In this document: positions 53,889-64,000 of the stretch, in pieces
Numbering within the stretch: the first letter of the stretch is position 1
Layout of the letters: each line of letters starts with the position of its first letter
NCBI GenBank assembly: GCA_030704615.1
Contig: CM060732.1
Span: 57,703,053-57,767,052 of the forward strand
Source of the DNA: Takakia lepidozioides
Lineage: Eukaryota > Streptophyta > Takakiopsida > Takakiales > Takakiaceae
Length of the DNA: 64,000 bases
Direction: 5' to 3'
Position numbers and translations under genes: made by a program
The notes under the pieces: generated by a model
Told to the model about the DNA's origin: nothing
Seen by the model: the letters and a program-made list of their open reading frames with translations, nothing else
Databases searched by the model: none

Positions 53889-56800
53889 GCGGAGGACAGT
53901 CTTTGGGAGGAAATGCAGTCTGTTGTCATTTAGGTCATCTTGCAGCCTTACAATGCCAACATAGTGACTAGGTATTCCATCCTAGTTCTAGTTCTTTCTC
54001 CTACTGTCTGAGTGGTTACAAAGGTCTGTTCAGTTCCTCAGGAATTCATAGGAAATCATGGTGGCAATGGTTGCAGCAGGTATGTAGTCCTACAAAGCAT
54101 AGAGCTGACGTGCCATTTTAGGGGTTCCATATCTTCTGGTCCTAGGCGCTGTTTGTAGATGTCTTAGATGCCACAGTAGGCTGGTAGCTGTCTGCTCCAG
54201 CTGTAGCAACTCTGTTACAGAGCTGGTCGTGCAAATGGAGACATGCAGATTCCTACTTCTCAAAGAGATGTGATCCTTGTATCGGTAGAGTACAGTGGGC
54301 TTAGCCAAAGCTGGCATGTAGGCTTATAAGTTTCTCATATCGTATGAAGTTCCGTGTTTGCCGTATTTGATTTGTACCATGAAGTCTCTGTCAAGACTTT
54401 ATGAATGAGCTTGCGGGACCATATGTCTTCATGTCAAACATGACGATTCCCCGCCCGAGTGGTCGATGGCTGTTGGTCGTACCCACTTTTACTGAAGCTC
54501 AATAATGCTGGTGCACTCTGAGGGACCTACTTGTATCGTCCCAGTAGGTTTTGTGTCCATCCAGGCATGCAGTCTAACTACTGGGCCGGTTGAATATTTT
54601 GTTTCAAAAATATATGCGTAACTCTTTTCAGTTCTGTCTTTGTGCAAAAAGGAATCCTCAGATTTAGGGAGTGGAAGGAATTGGACTTTGTATGTCCCTT
54701 ATTCTGTGAGCCTCTGATAGACTCTTTATTGTCCAGCTTCTAGAGAAGTCTTGAACTTTGTCCAAGGGTCAGACAAGTAGTTGGTTCACTGTGATTTGAA
54801 TTTTGACTATGATGTAGTAGTATTACTACAGCTCCTTAAATCAAGTGCTCCGCTGAGTATTATTACTCTGAGCAATGGCACTTGTCTCACTTGGTCAGTC
54901 TGTTTGTTTGGCTGATCTAGGCTCTTGCAGTGTTAACATCTTTGAAGTTGTCATTCAACTTGGGGTAAAATCAGATTTTCTCCAAATTTTCATAGGTCAC
55001 TTTTGTCAACGGGGATACATGCAAGTGGACGTACTGTGTTTATCTTCTGGCAAGGATGTAGTAAACTACTGCAGGATATTTATTCAAAACTTTCTTTTGT
55101 ACAATTCACTTTTGATTAATGAGGTAACCTTGTATTAAACGAGTCCTCCACCTCTCATTGCTGGGAGGTAATGCAGAAGCCTAGATGTTAGCATCTGTTG
55201 TTGAGATACCATAAAGATTAGATGAAGTTTCTTCAAGTTCATCCTTGGCATGGGCTGTACTATGTAGACATTCTGAAGGCGGTGCTAGTGCAGTCAAGAT
55301 GCACTCATTTTAGGAAATTTGAGGAGCATTGTGTACAACCTTTTTGAGTATGAGGACCAGTCTGAATTTAGTTTAAAAGCTGGAGAATTGTGTAGACGGT
55401 GTAGTTAGGTAGACGGTGCTTGCTAATCCTCGTCTCTTGTGGCTTCATCAGTGACACATGTATAAGTCGTGACTGGAGTGCTGTGAAACAGTCCAAAAGC
55501 ATATATGTAGTTAGCCAGGAAAGCTGTGAATGTCCAGGAAAGAACCAAAGCAATTGTCATTGTCTAATAGTGCATTGGAAGGAAGGAAGAATATTTGGAT
55601 TTGTGGAGGAGAATGGAAGATGTATATGTATATATACATATATATGTCGAAATCTTTTCATGCAAGCTCTATTTTTCATTCTCCCGAGATAGTGGGCTGT
55701 CATCCTACTTAAGACTCCAGGAGTGCTCAGCTTGAGGCTTCTGAAGTACCTCTTTCAGTACTATGGACAGATTTTCTACAAGGATGGCAGCTCTTTTGGA
55801 CAAAGTTTTGCTGTATGGGAGAATAGACACTGAGATATACTTGAGATGCCTGGGGCTGAGGATCTCATTACCCAGCCCCCGCTCAATTTTGATGATGAGC
55901 ATGGCTGCGCTGACCATGGATTGGGAGACTACAGCCAATCTATCTTGTGGTGTGGTGGTCAATTCCAGGAAGCTGGGGACTGGTTGGATGTGCTCCATAT
56001 TCCCTGTTTTTCCATCTCTGCCTTCATCAAGGATTCTGCATAGAAAGAGTTGTTAAGGTTATTGTGCGTCAGAGGTTAACACATTCCCTCTACGGTACAA
56101 TTAACTGCTGTCCTGCAGTCCCTTTAGGTTTTGATTTATTCCTAACTACGCATCAACATTTGTTTTACACGGTTCACCAATGTTTCTTGTCTCGAGTTTG
56201 TTACATCCCGTGGTAAGTTAAAGACGATTTTAGATGTTTGTGCTGTACTGATAGTCAGCGTAGTAAAACATGACAATCAATGTAGTGTCTTTGGAACCAA
56301 TGATAAAAGGTTTACAGACTTGTCCATATCTGCGCAAGTAATGAGCTGTGAGAACCTTGTGACCAATGGACCTGAAAGACTTCAACTTCGATGGAGAGGT
56401 AAAGAAACGTATAATAAATTGTGCTTTAATTGAACTCCAATTTTTTCAAATTGAACTTCCATTGGAACGAATTTCCGTACCCTTTGGACATAGCCACTGC
56501 CATCTCGGACGCAGGCATAGTTTCAAGATTGTCCATCTCTGTTTTGGCAACGATTGCTCTAGCATATGGTGCTCATATCTGTGGTAGAGAAAGGAGAAAG
56601 GTTTTGTGGGCTTTTCACATTCTCTAACAATCCAAGGTATATCACAGCAAGTAAAGAGTATGTGAGAGCTGAGACACATACTCCTGAAGTGTTTATAAAG
56701 TCCCCAGGATCCTCAGGTTCTGTCTGCAGTTACTAGTCTGCAAGTTTTCTCCGCTCAGCAGCAATTGCAATCTTGCAGGTCAATATGTGTCTTAGCTGTG

Positions 56801-58490
56801 AGCATTGTGGCGTGTGTTACCACCGCCCGTCATGAGACAATAAGCCTTTCAATTCAGCTACCATTCTTATGATATAAGTATACTTCCAATTTCAGTTACT
56901 TCAGTCACATTTTTTTAGTATGCTACCTCTGGAGGGGTGTCAATTATTATTGTTGGTCAATCATAAAGGACTTTTACAGAGCAAAGATCTGTGATCCCCA
57001 CTACTTTTGGTGTAAATCTTCCGCATAGAATGATTACATTTGAGCAGAAAGACTCTGGTAGGTCAAATACCATCCTGGCATTATAAGGATGCATATTTTC
57101 TGGCGCAAAGTTGTGGTGCCATGCGATACTGAAGAAGCACGGGTGAATGACGCTCCCAGTTGGCAAGTAAGTTCCTGCAACCTGCAGATGTGTTTGAGAA
57201 GAACCGAAAGATTGTAATTCCAGTGGCTCTTTGCTTGTGGCTGGAGTGATGTTCGGACTCTTTCATCAGAATGCGGATGTGCCTTGAACTTGGCTCAGGC
57301 ATGAGCACCTGCAAGCAAGTCCAGGAAGCATCCATCCTCTGAGGTAACCTGAGAGGATGGCAAGTTGTAATCTTGGATTCTAAGTATCACCACAGGCAAG
57401 TTTTTGTTGACAATTCATCCCTTGAGCATAGGTCAGACAAGTAATTTTGGGGAGGAGATGGGTCTCAGATGGTCAACATGGTTCATTTTCTGGCCTGTTT
57501 ATCAAGTTGTATAAAAACTGAGAGGGAATTTAGAAATACAGAGAAATACAGAGACCCTGGCATCAGGCTCGGTCTTTTTGAGACTTAGAGCTGAGGCTTG
57601 TTCAGGCTAGAGGTCATGTGAAATTGCAACACTTTCCTTTTAGTCCAGACAAAGGCAAAGTAATAATCAGATCCCAAACAGTTGCGTTTGAAAAGTTGAT
57701 AATGGGAATGTTTGTATGGTAAACTCTGTTTTGTATGGCTTAGATTCTAGCCATTGGGAGTCCTTAGAGGAGCTTACCAGTTATATGCTGTGTTGTCTAA
57801 TCTGTGCCTAGAGGAAACTGTAGCTGTGGTCTATCGTTGATAGTACTGTATAAGAGTCTGGGGCAGATCTCAACATGTTGTTTAATCTTGTTCGTTGGTC
57901 ACTTGATACTTTCCTTAAGGTGGTTCACATATTGCTTTGAACATTTTGGGCAGCGATGATATGCGCAGTAGTTACTTCGTGTAAGTGCTGTACCCTTTTA
58001 GCTGGGTCATCACTGTCAAGTGGGGTGTATAGACCATCTTTATCCTGAACTACTATGGGTTTAGTACTCGTGTAGATTGCTGTTAGATGAGCATATGAAA
58101 GTTAGCTTCTTCTTAGTGAGATGTTTGTCTTGTGATTGCTTGGTTCCAGCTGTCCCTGTCTGAGTGGTTTCTAACATTCTTTTCACTTTCTTGTCAGCTT
58201 AGGTGCACGTTGGGACAGGGCTTCTTGTAGATTGGATGTCACACATTCTCTGAGAAATTTTAACCTCTTGCCAGTTAGATCATTGGCATTGTAGTTGATG
58301 CACAATGAGATGATGGTGATGCCATTATGGTGTAGAAATACGGTACAAACAGCTTCGTCTTCTTTCATGTACTTGGGTTGTTTCTTATGCCAGGTTATAT
58401 CACCATCTATATGGACTCAGCTTTCTCCTTGTAGGTGGGAAACCGACTCACACATTCATAATGCACCACATCCTGCATGGGTTTGTGCAG
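53889..58490. other. Region between FLX-like and WW/RRM genes
   Basis: The region is 4.6 kb with no supportable exon. It should hold the 3' UTR of the FLX-like gene and the 5' exons and promoter of the WW/RRM gene. A possibly coding leftward stretch at 55998-55710 (LAVVSQSMVSAAMLIIKIER) has no recognised family. Short AT repeats (TATATACATATATATG) lie near 55625. Confidence 0.35.
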
Positions 58491-61400
58491 GAAGCAACTC
58501 CAGTAGCCAATGGGCACCAACCTAGCACGAACCCAGCAGAGACTGACTTGAGTAAGTCAGCAGGAGAGCCTGCAAAATACTCGACTGGCCAAGATGGTAA
58601 CATTTACCATGCTCCCACTGGGACTCACTTGCAAGATTCAAGCCTGTACATGATGCCTGTTGATATCAAACCTTCAGAGGAGTGGACCACACATGAAGCT
58701 CCAAATGGCAAGCTATTCTACCACAATGTGTCGACAGGAACAACACAGTGGGAGAAACCGGCCTCCTTGGTTGTCAGTGAGTCTCAACAATATGCACAGG
58801 TGGCTCTTAAGTACCTCTTGATCTGTTCAATGTGATGATTCTCTAGCAGCTCCTTATTAGGCCATACTACTGTTTTTTCTGATTTCTGCATGTTATATCA
58901 AGTGAGAATCTTACATCGTGGATCTGCATTCATGTATGTTGTGACCGATGCAAATATCAAGGAAGAGCAACAAGACTGTTGAGAAAATTTTGATGCTCAC
59001 TGCCTATGTTGACATACCCAGCGTTTCGTATGCCAACCTGATTCTTATTATTAGTTACATTTGGGACCTTATTTTGAGACATTCTGGTCAAGACATACAT
59101 AAAAAATGTATCAAACTCTAGACTGATTGTGTGGCCCCATTCATATATCATTGTGTAACACCTACTAGTCAAAGTATGTGTAATCACTCGTGTTTTCTTC
59201 TGTTGACAGGCTCAAATGCAACAGCTGTCTGTTCAAGCACAGGCAGTGCAGGCCAACCCAGGGCAAGTAATGCAGGGGGCGCAAGCTGCTAGTCCACAAG
59301 TCAACCAAGCTCAAATGCAGCAACACCCTCACACACCCCAGATGCCATTGCAGCAGCAGGCTGGAGGACAAATGCCGCAAGTCTCAGCCCAGATCCAGCA
59401 ACCGCAGCCAACTATGGCACAAATCCCACAACCTGTAGCTCAGACTCAGCAACCTGTAACACAAGGACATCTGGCAGGTGGACAGCACCCAGGAGCCTAT
59501 ATGACTCACCCTGGAGCACATATGCAGCATGCTGGTGTATATGTCCAGCATCCAGGAGTATATATGTCACACCCAGGAGCCTACATGCACCCTGGATCTC
59601 ACCTGCAGCAACCTGGGGTATACATGCAGCACCCAGGAGGCCATATGCATCAGGCAATTGCTCAAACACAGCCCTCTGTTGCACAAGTTCAGCAGCCTCC
59701 AACGATAGCACAAATGCAAACACCGGTTATGCAACCTCCTCTCCTCCAACTTCAGGGACAAGCTCCCCAACCTGCATCAGCAGCCCAGCTGCCTCCCACC
59801 CCAATGACCTACACAATGCCTGGAATGATGCCACATCAAATGCCAGCTCAGATGCAGCATGTGGCACAGCAGTCGCAGCTACCTCCGTTAATGCCACCCC
59901 CTGTGGGGCAGCAACCTATGCAGCCATCTGCCCAATCCCAACCCTCTCAACCTCCAGTGGCTCCTAGACCTGGGGCTTACCCTGCTCCCACAACACAGCA
60001 GAGGAACTCCCAGCAATCTCAGGGCCCATCCCGCGCACCAGCACAGGTCTCTCCATCGTCACAATCGCAGTCACAGTCGCAATCCCAAGTGCCGTCTTCC
60101 CAGCCACCGCATACTCCCCATGGTATAAGTTTTTGACTTACCTCATGAATGTTCTTCAACTTATGCAACTTATGCAATTAAAAAACTATTATTCCAGTGT
60201 CATTATTTGTTTCCCATCGTTTTGAGTCTTTATTGCCAAGTATTTATTTCACATCTCATGGGTCCATTAGCTGTATTTCTTCATGTTGTTCTGTTACACT
60301 ACATCTTTATTGCTTTCTCTCTCTTCTCTCCTCTCTCTCTCCAAACCTCGGTGGATGCGGGAGTTCCTGTGGGGTCAATGGCCATAAGGCTTTGGCAAGC
60401 CTCGCAGGGAACGGCATAAGTACATTCTCTTCTCCCACATACGCACAGCTTATCTGCATGAGGTAGTTTGTATTTGGTTGACATTTGGTGTATAATGTAG
60501 GATTTATCTTGTTCTTCAATGGCCCTGGGAGGCTTGGGTGGACATCCTTTCTGCCTTCTGTGTCCTATGACCCATAGTAAATCCATTTTTCTCCTTTTCC
60601 TTCTCTGTTTTTCTTCAGACCCCTCTGGATGTTATGAAAGTTCTTTTTATTAACTTTCTTTTGCTCTTTTATAAAGTACCATTGCATTTCATTTTATTCT
60701 TCTTTCTCCTCTGTCCCAATGGCCCTCTGGTGCTCCTGTATTATGTTCTGTCTTGTTCTTCTCTCTTATAGGTATTTAGGACTTCTTTTTCTAGTTGTAC
60801 ATGGTAGTGCTGAATGCCAGCTGCCTGTTGGTTTGATGCAAAAGGCCCTTGTTGTAACATGTATCTAGGGTTCTAAATATAAATCTGGCTGGTCGGTTGT
60901 TGTAACAGTGTCTGCGCCTCCTGTGATACATCCAAGACCACAAGTTTCTGAGACAGCCACTCCTGTAAAATCAGCCCCTCCACCTCCTCCCACTGCAACC
61001 ACTGGACCTCAAGGTGACTAGATGTATCCTATCTTGCAAGTTCACTGAGTGAGATAGAGGGTAGTAGGGCCAGTAGAATGTTACCTCAAATTGAAGTTAG
61101 GTCTTTAGTCCGTACTTATATGGGGTGGTTATGGTACCAGGAACAAATGGAGGATTAGATGTTACTGATTCTCCAATGTTGGACGTTGATTTCTTTAATC
61201 CGTAGAGGTTACATGGACTGTTGATAACTCTACATTAGTGTGCTGCTGGTTTCTTTGCTCCCTTGGTGTGATTAAGTTTGTGTCCAAGCAGACTGCGGTT
61301 ATCTCTCAACTGTGAGTTTTAAGTTAGCAGGCTCTCGCAAGATATAACAGACATTGCAAAGCTTGATTATCTTTCGTCATGAGAAAATTGTGTTTATGTG

Positions 61401-61641
61401 AGCACATTATAAATAATGAGCTTGATTGAAGAGAGATCAGTTTGATGCTGTTTGCGACTGTTTGCTGAGTGAATATCTTGTGGTGGCTTATGGGGGTATT
61501 TGATAGGTGCCAATCTGTTCGTGTTCGGCATTCCTGAAGATATGGGTGACAAGAAACTGGCAGAGTTGTTTGCTCCCTATGGCTCAGTTGTTTATGCCAA
61601 GGTTGGGGTGGAGAAAGATACAGGTCGCAATCGAACTTATG
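58491..61641 (+). CDS. WW- and RRM-domain RNA-binding protein, partial (4 exons seen)
   Basis: Exons 58491-58799, 59210-60122, 60909-61013 and 61507-61641 join in phase (1,462 bases, 487 codons plus one base) and both ends are open. Exon 1 holds a WW domain: EEWTTHEAPNGKLFYHNVST ending TQWEKP, with both Trp and the Tyr present. Exon 2 is a Gln/Pro/Met-rich prion-like region with an HPGxYM/HPGAHM repeat. Exon 3 is Pro-rich. Exon 4 starts an RRM: GANLFVFGIPEDMGDKKLAE (RNP2 = LFVFGI), then LFAPYGSVVYAKVGVEKDTG. The RRM is of the CELF/FCA-like kind, and RNP1 would follow in an exon beyond the window or in the last 2.4 kb. The likely role is splicing or 3'-end processing. Upstream exons are not located; ATG 58461 is a possible alternative start. 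Confidence 0.75.
59480..59655 (+). repeat. HPGxYM coding repeat
   Basis: About eight tandem degenerate units of roughly 21-24 bp encode peptides such as HPGAYM, HPGAHM, HAGVYV, HPGVYM and QPGVYM. They sit within the Gln-rich linker of the WW/RRM protein. Confidence 0.8.
60310..60440 (+). mobile_element. LINE tail fragment, sense orientation, in a (CT)n tract
   Basis: GGGGTCAATGGCCATAAGGC and GGCATAAGTACATTCTCT match the 3' tail of the LINE family at 24-33 kb (GGGGTCAATGGCCACAAGGC...TTATGAGTACA). The fragment is bordered on the left by TCTCTCTCTTCTCTCCTCTC and on the right by TCTCTTCTC, the same pyrimidine-repeat setting as the copies at 30 kb. It lies in the intron between exons 2 and 3 of the WW/RRM gene. 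Confidence 0.8.
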
Positions 61642-63430
61642 GTATGAGATCTTTGGTCGAAAGCCTAATTTCTTTGATTAATATTGAACTTAATTCACAT
61701 CTTCCAGGGTCAGAGATAGTTCCTGGGCCTCCACGTGGATATCATTGATACCTACCTGTAGTAAAATCTAAAATTGCTTTGCTATGTGTTGTGTTTCATC
61801 CTTTTGAATGAAGAAAGTAGGTGTTCTACCCGGAATGCTTATCATTCTCCACCAACAGTCTCTCGCTCTGCTTCGTTCACATAGTGATGAAGTTGCCCAG
61901 CGTGTAGATTCATTTTGTGCTTCCCTAGTGAGTTCTGTTTCCTTCTAGATGAGGGAACATACTTCAGGGACTTGGTGATCATATGCATGACAGGAAAGTA
62001 AAGTTCCTGAGTGTCAGAGCAATATTTCGTTGTAAAATGCCCGTATCCCCAGGTCTTGTAAGAACTAAACCTGGTCTTGAGGACACATGTCTCAAATGTA
62101 GGTGTTTGGCCTACAGTAAAGTGGCCCTAGCTTCCAGCAGTCAATGGTGAAGGCTAGTGGGCCCATATTGTAGATGTCAAAATTCACTGGTGACATATGT
62201 TCGAGCAATAGGTTCATACAGAGCTGTGGTTAACGCATCAGCTTGCCAAAGTGGATATCTAGGGAATTGAGTATGTGGAGGATTATGGTTAAGAAAGTGC
62301 CCGGTTGGCTTTTCATTGTGATGTTGGAAAGTGTGCACCTCCTGATAGAATGCAATAGCCCTGACTGATAGAAGTTGTTCTGACCTGCATCTTTATAGTA
62401 GCAAGGATTCTTGATCATCACTCAAAAACCACCAGTTTACTACAGTTGCTCGAAATTAACAAAATCTTCTTAAGCTATCAACAAGTTTGATTAGTAACGG
62501 AAGTTGGCCAGGGTTGATTGAGGGAGGCTTTAATAACTTGCATAGGTGCACAAGCAATTCTTCACCAATGCTTTTACAAGGTGTTAATGTGTAGTTTGTT
62601 AACCTGCCATTCTATCGTGTGATTGTCAAGGATATCACTACTTTGCCCTGCCTGTGCATGATAAAATCATCCTTGAAGTGGTATAGATTGCCTGCACTAG
62701 AGGGTCATTTGTTTATGTTAATGAGGACTTGGACTTAGTTTCCTAAAAGTTAGTGGTATCCTTGAGGCTGGCAGCACCCACTGTGGCCCATCGTTATAGA
62801 TGTTTAGTACTGCAGCTTCAGGTAGTGACTTGGAGTTCCTCTTTGGTGGCTGATATTAAATCCATCAAATCTATTGAAGGAGTATACAGGGGAGAAAGGC
62901 ACATGGAATAAGATTTGTAACACAACCCATGATTGTCTGGAATGATTAGTACCACTGATTATGCTTTATGTATGACTATGTGCTGTGGGTCTTGGTTCCA
63001 TAGTTGATGGTCCTTAATAGAGGATCCGTATGTAATAAAAATATAAAAGGCGTATAGTCCAGGAATCATGATAGCAAGGATGAGAACATACTCCTAAAGC
63101 AGTGGTGGGACATGAAGCTCTGGAACATTGATGGCAGCTGCCATCCAAGAGTACCTTCCTCTTGTTCAGGGACGTTTTACAAATAATCCTTCTGTGACTA
63201 TCTGGAAATACGAGGATCTTTTGTTGGACTGGCTAGCAATATCTGCATGGCATAGTGCTGGATATACATCCATGAAGTCCTGATGGGATTTTGATGGCAG
63301 CTGCCATGCAACATTATTCAGGGATATGTGATTAGAAACCTTTTGGCTATCTGCAAAGATCAGGGCTTGAGAAATCATGCTCAGACAAATGAGTGACTGG
63401 AGGCGTTGATTGTGTTACCTTGTGAAAACA
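61642..63430. other. Long intron or downstream DNA of the WW/RRM gene
   Basis: The RRM exon ends at a good donor (TATG|GTATGAG), so this is intron sequence. I find no exon with the expected RNP1 motif. Direct words such as GGCAGCTGCCAT (63132 and 63294) recur. Nothing else is supported. Confidence 0.45.
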
Positions 63431-64000
63431 GGTGATAGCAGTCTACTTGTAGTAGCCGGTGGGATCAGAATGTGGTTTACATGTAGAGTGTCACTACAGA
63501 TGTTACTACGTTTGTTGGGTGGAAGCTGGTCAACGTCTGGGATGTAGCAGTGGTTTCATCTTGACAAACCATGCACAGGTGAAAATGCACAGACAAGAGG
63601 GTCTGGAGGCAGTGATTGTGTTACCTTGTGAACAAAGGTGATAGCAGTCTACTTGTAGTAGCCGGTGGAATTCGAATGTGGTTTACATGGAGAGTGTTAC
63701 TCCACATTTTACTACATTTGATGAGTGAAATCTGGTCAATGTCTTGGATGTAGCTGTGGTTTCATCTTGACAAACCATGCACAGGTGAAAATGCATGGAC
63801 AAGAGTGTCCGGAGGCAGTGATTGTGTTACCTTGTGAACAAAGGTGATAGCAGTCTACTTGTAGTAGCCGGTGGAATTAGAATGTGGGTACATGTAGAGT
63901 GTTACTTCACATTTTACTACATTTGATGAGTGAAATCTGGTCAATGTCTTGGATGTAGCAGTGGTTTCATCTTGACAAGCTATGCACAGGTGAAAATGCA
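63431..64000 (+). repeat. 206-bp tandem repeat at the window end
   Basis: GGTGATAGCAGTCTACTTGT begins at 63431, 63637 and 63843, so the period is exactly 206 bp. Units share TAGTAGCCGGTGG, TGGTTTCATCTTGACAAACC and CATGCACAGGTGAAAATGCA. Copies two and three are closer to each other than to the first. The array continues past the window. It lies in the presumed intron of the WW/RRM gene. Confidence 0.9.

Noticed and set aside
55705-56043. Coding exon between the FLX-like and WW genes
   Set aside because: Open frames exist on both strands over the same bases and none has a recognisable domain or flanking splice signals that fit a neighbour.
51332-61641. A single FLX-WW-RRM fusion gene
   Set aside because: The FLX-like frame ends at TGA 53886 after a family-typical tail, and the WW exon is 4.6 kb away. 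The only alternative donor before the stop gives the wrong phase for the WW exon.

Overview
The window is nuclear DNA from a multicellular plant-lineage eukaryote. Coding regions are split by phase-consistent GT-AG introns. Several products are recognisable plant types: an FLX-like coiled-coil protein, a plastid-type VOC/glyoxalase-fold protein, a VCCN/bestrophin-like channel and an acid lipase. About half the window is mobile DNA. No prokaryotic features were seen. A charophyte alga such as Chara, or a bryophyte, fits best; that is an inference from gene content and repeat load, not a species call.

Layout. 1-3.5 kb: AT-rich non-coding DNA with a roughly 285-bp repeat. 3.8-17.5 kb: one 13.7-kb Mutator-like (MULE) element with a 10-bp target duplication and terminal inverted repeats rich in CATGAGC. 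It is inserted in the open frame of a plus-strand LINE whose reverse transcriptase follows at 17.5-19.6 kb. Inside the MULE, two decayed genes diverge from a 1.6-kb array of palindromes with core TTTCGGCGCCGAAA. Leftward (4.5-9.4 kb) is an 8-exon gene joining a ParB-like domain to a beta-class DNA methyltransferase-like domain. Rightward (12.1-15.5 kb) is a transposase with a zinc-finger N-terminus and a SWIM finger. The same motif recurs in both subterminal regions and in the introns of the cargo gene, and I found none in its exons.

22.0-34.9 kb: a five-exon host gene for an unknown acidic protein of about 1,259 residues. Its 8.7-kb fourth intron holds at least seven antisense fragments of one LINE family, nearly all abutting (AG)n tracts. 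36.0-37.0 kb: bestrophin-like gene with one in-frame TAG. 38.7-40.3 kb: VOC gene. 41.6-46.1 kb: five-exon gene for an unknown KEN-box protein. 46.8-48.4 kb: secreted acid lipase. 51.3-53.9 kb: FLX-like gene. 58.5-61.6 kb and beyond: gene for a WW- and RRM-domain RNA-binding protein, cut by the window end. 63.4-64.0 kb: 206-bp tandem repeat.

The most unusual object is the MULE. It links a self-encoded ParB/methyltransferase-like protein with dense palindromes spaced about 63 bp apart. These recall bacterial parS sites in general form (a palindrome with TTTC...GAAA arms). Whether the protein binds or modifies them is a hypothesis. The copy here is decayed by frameshifts and nonsense codons.
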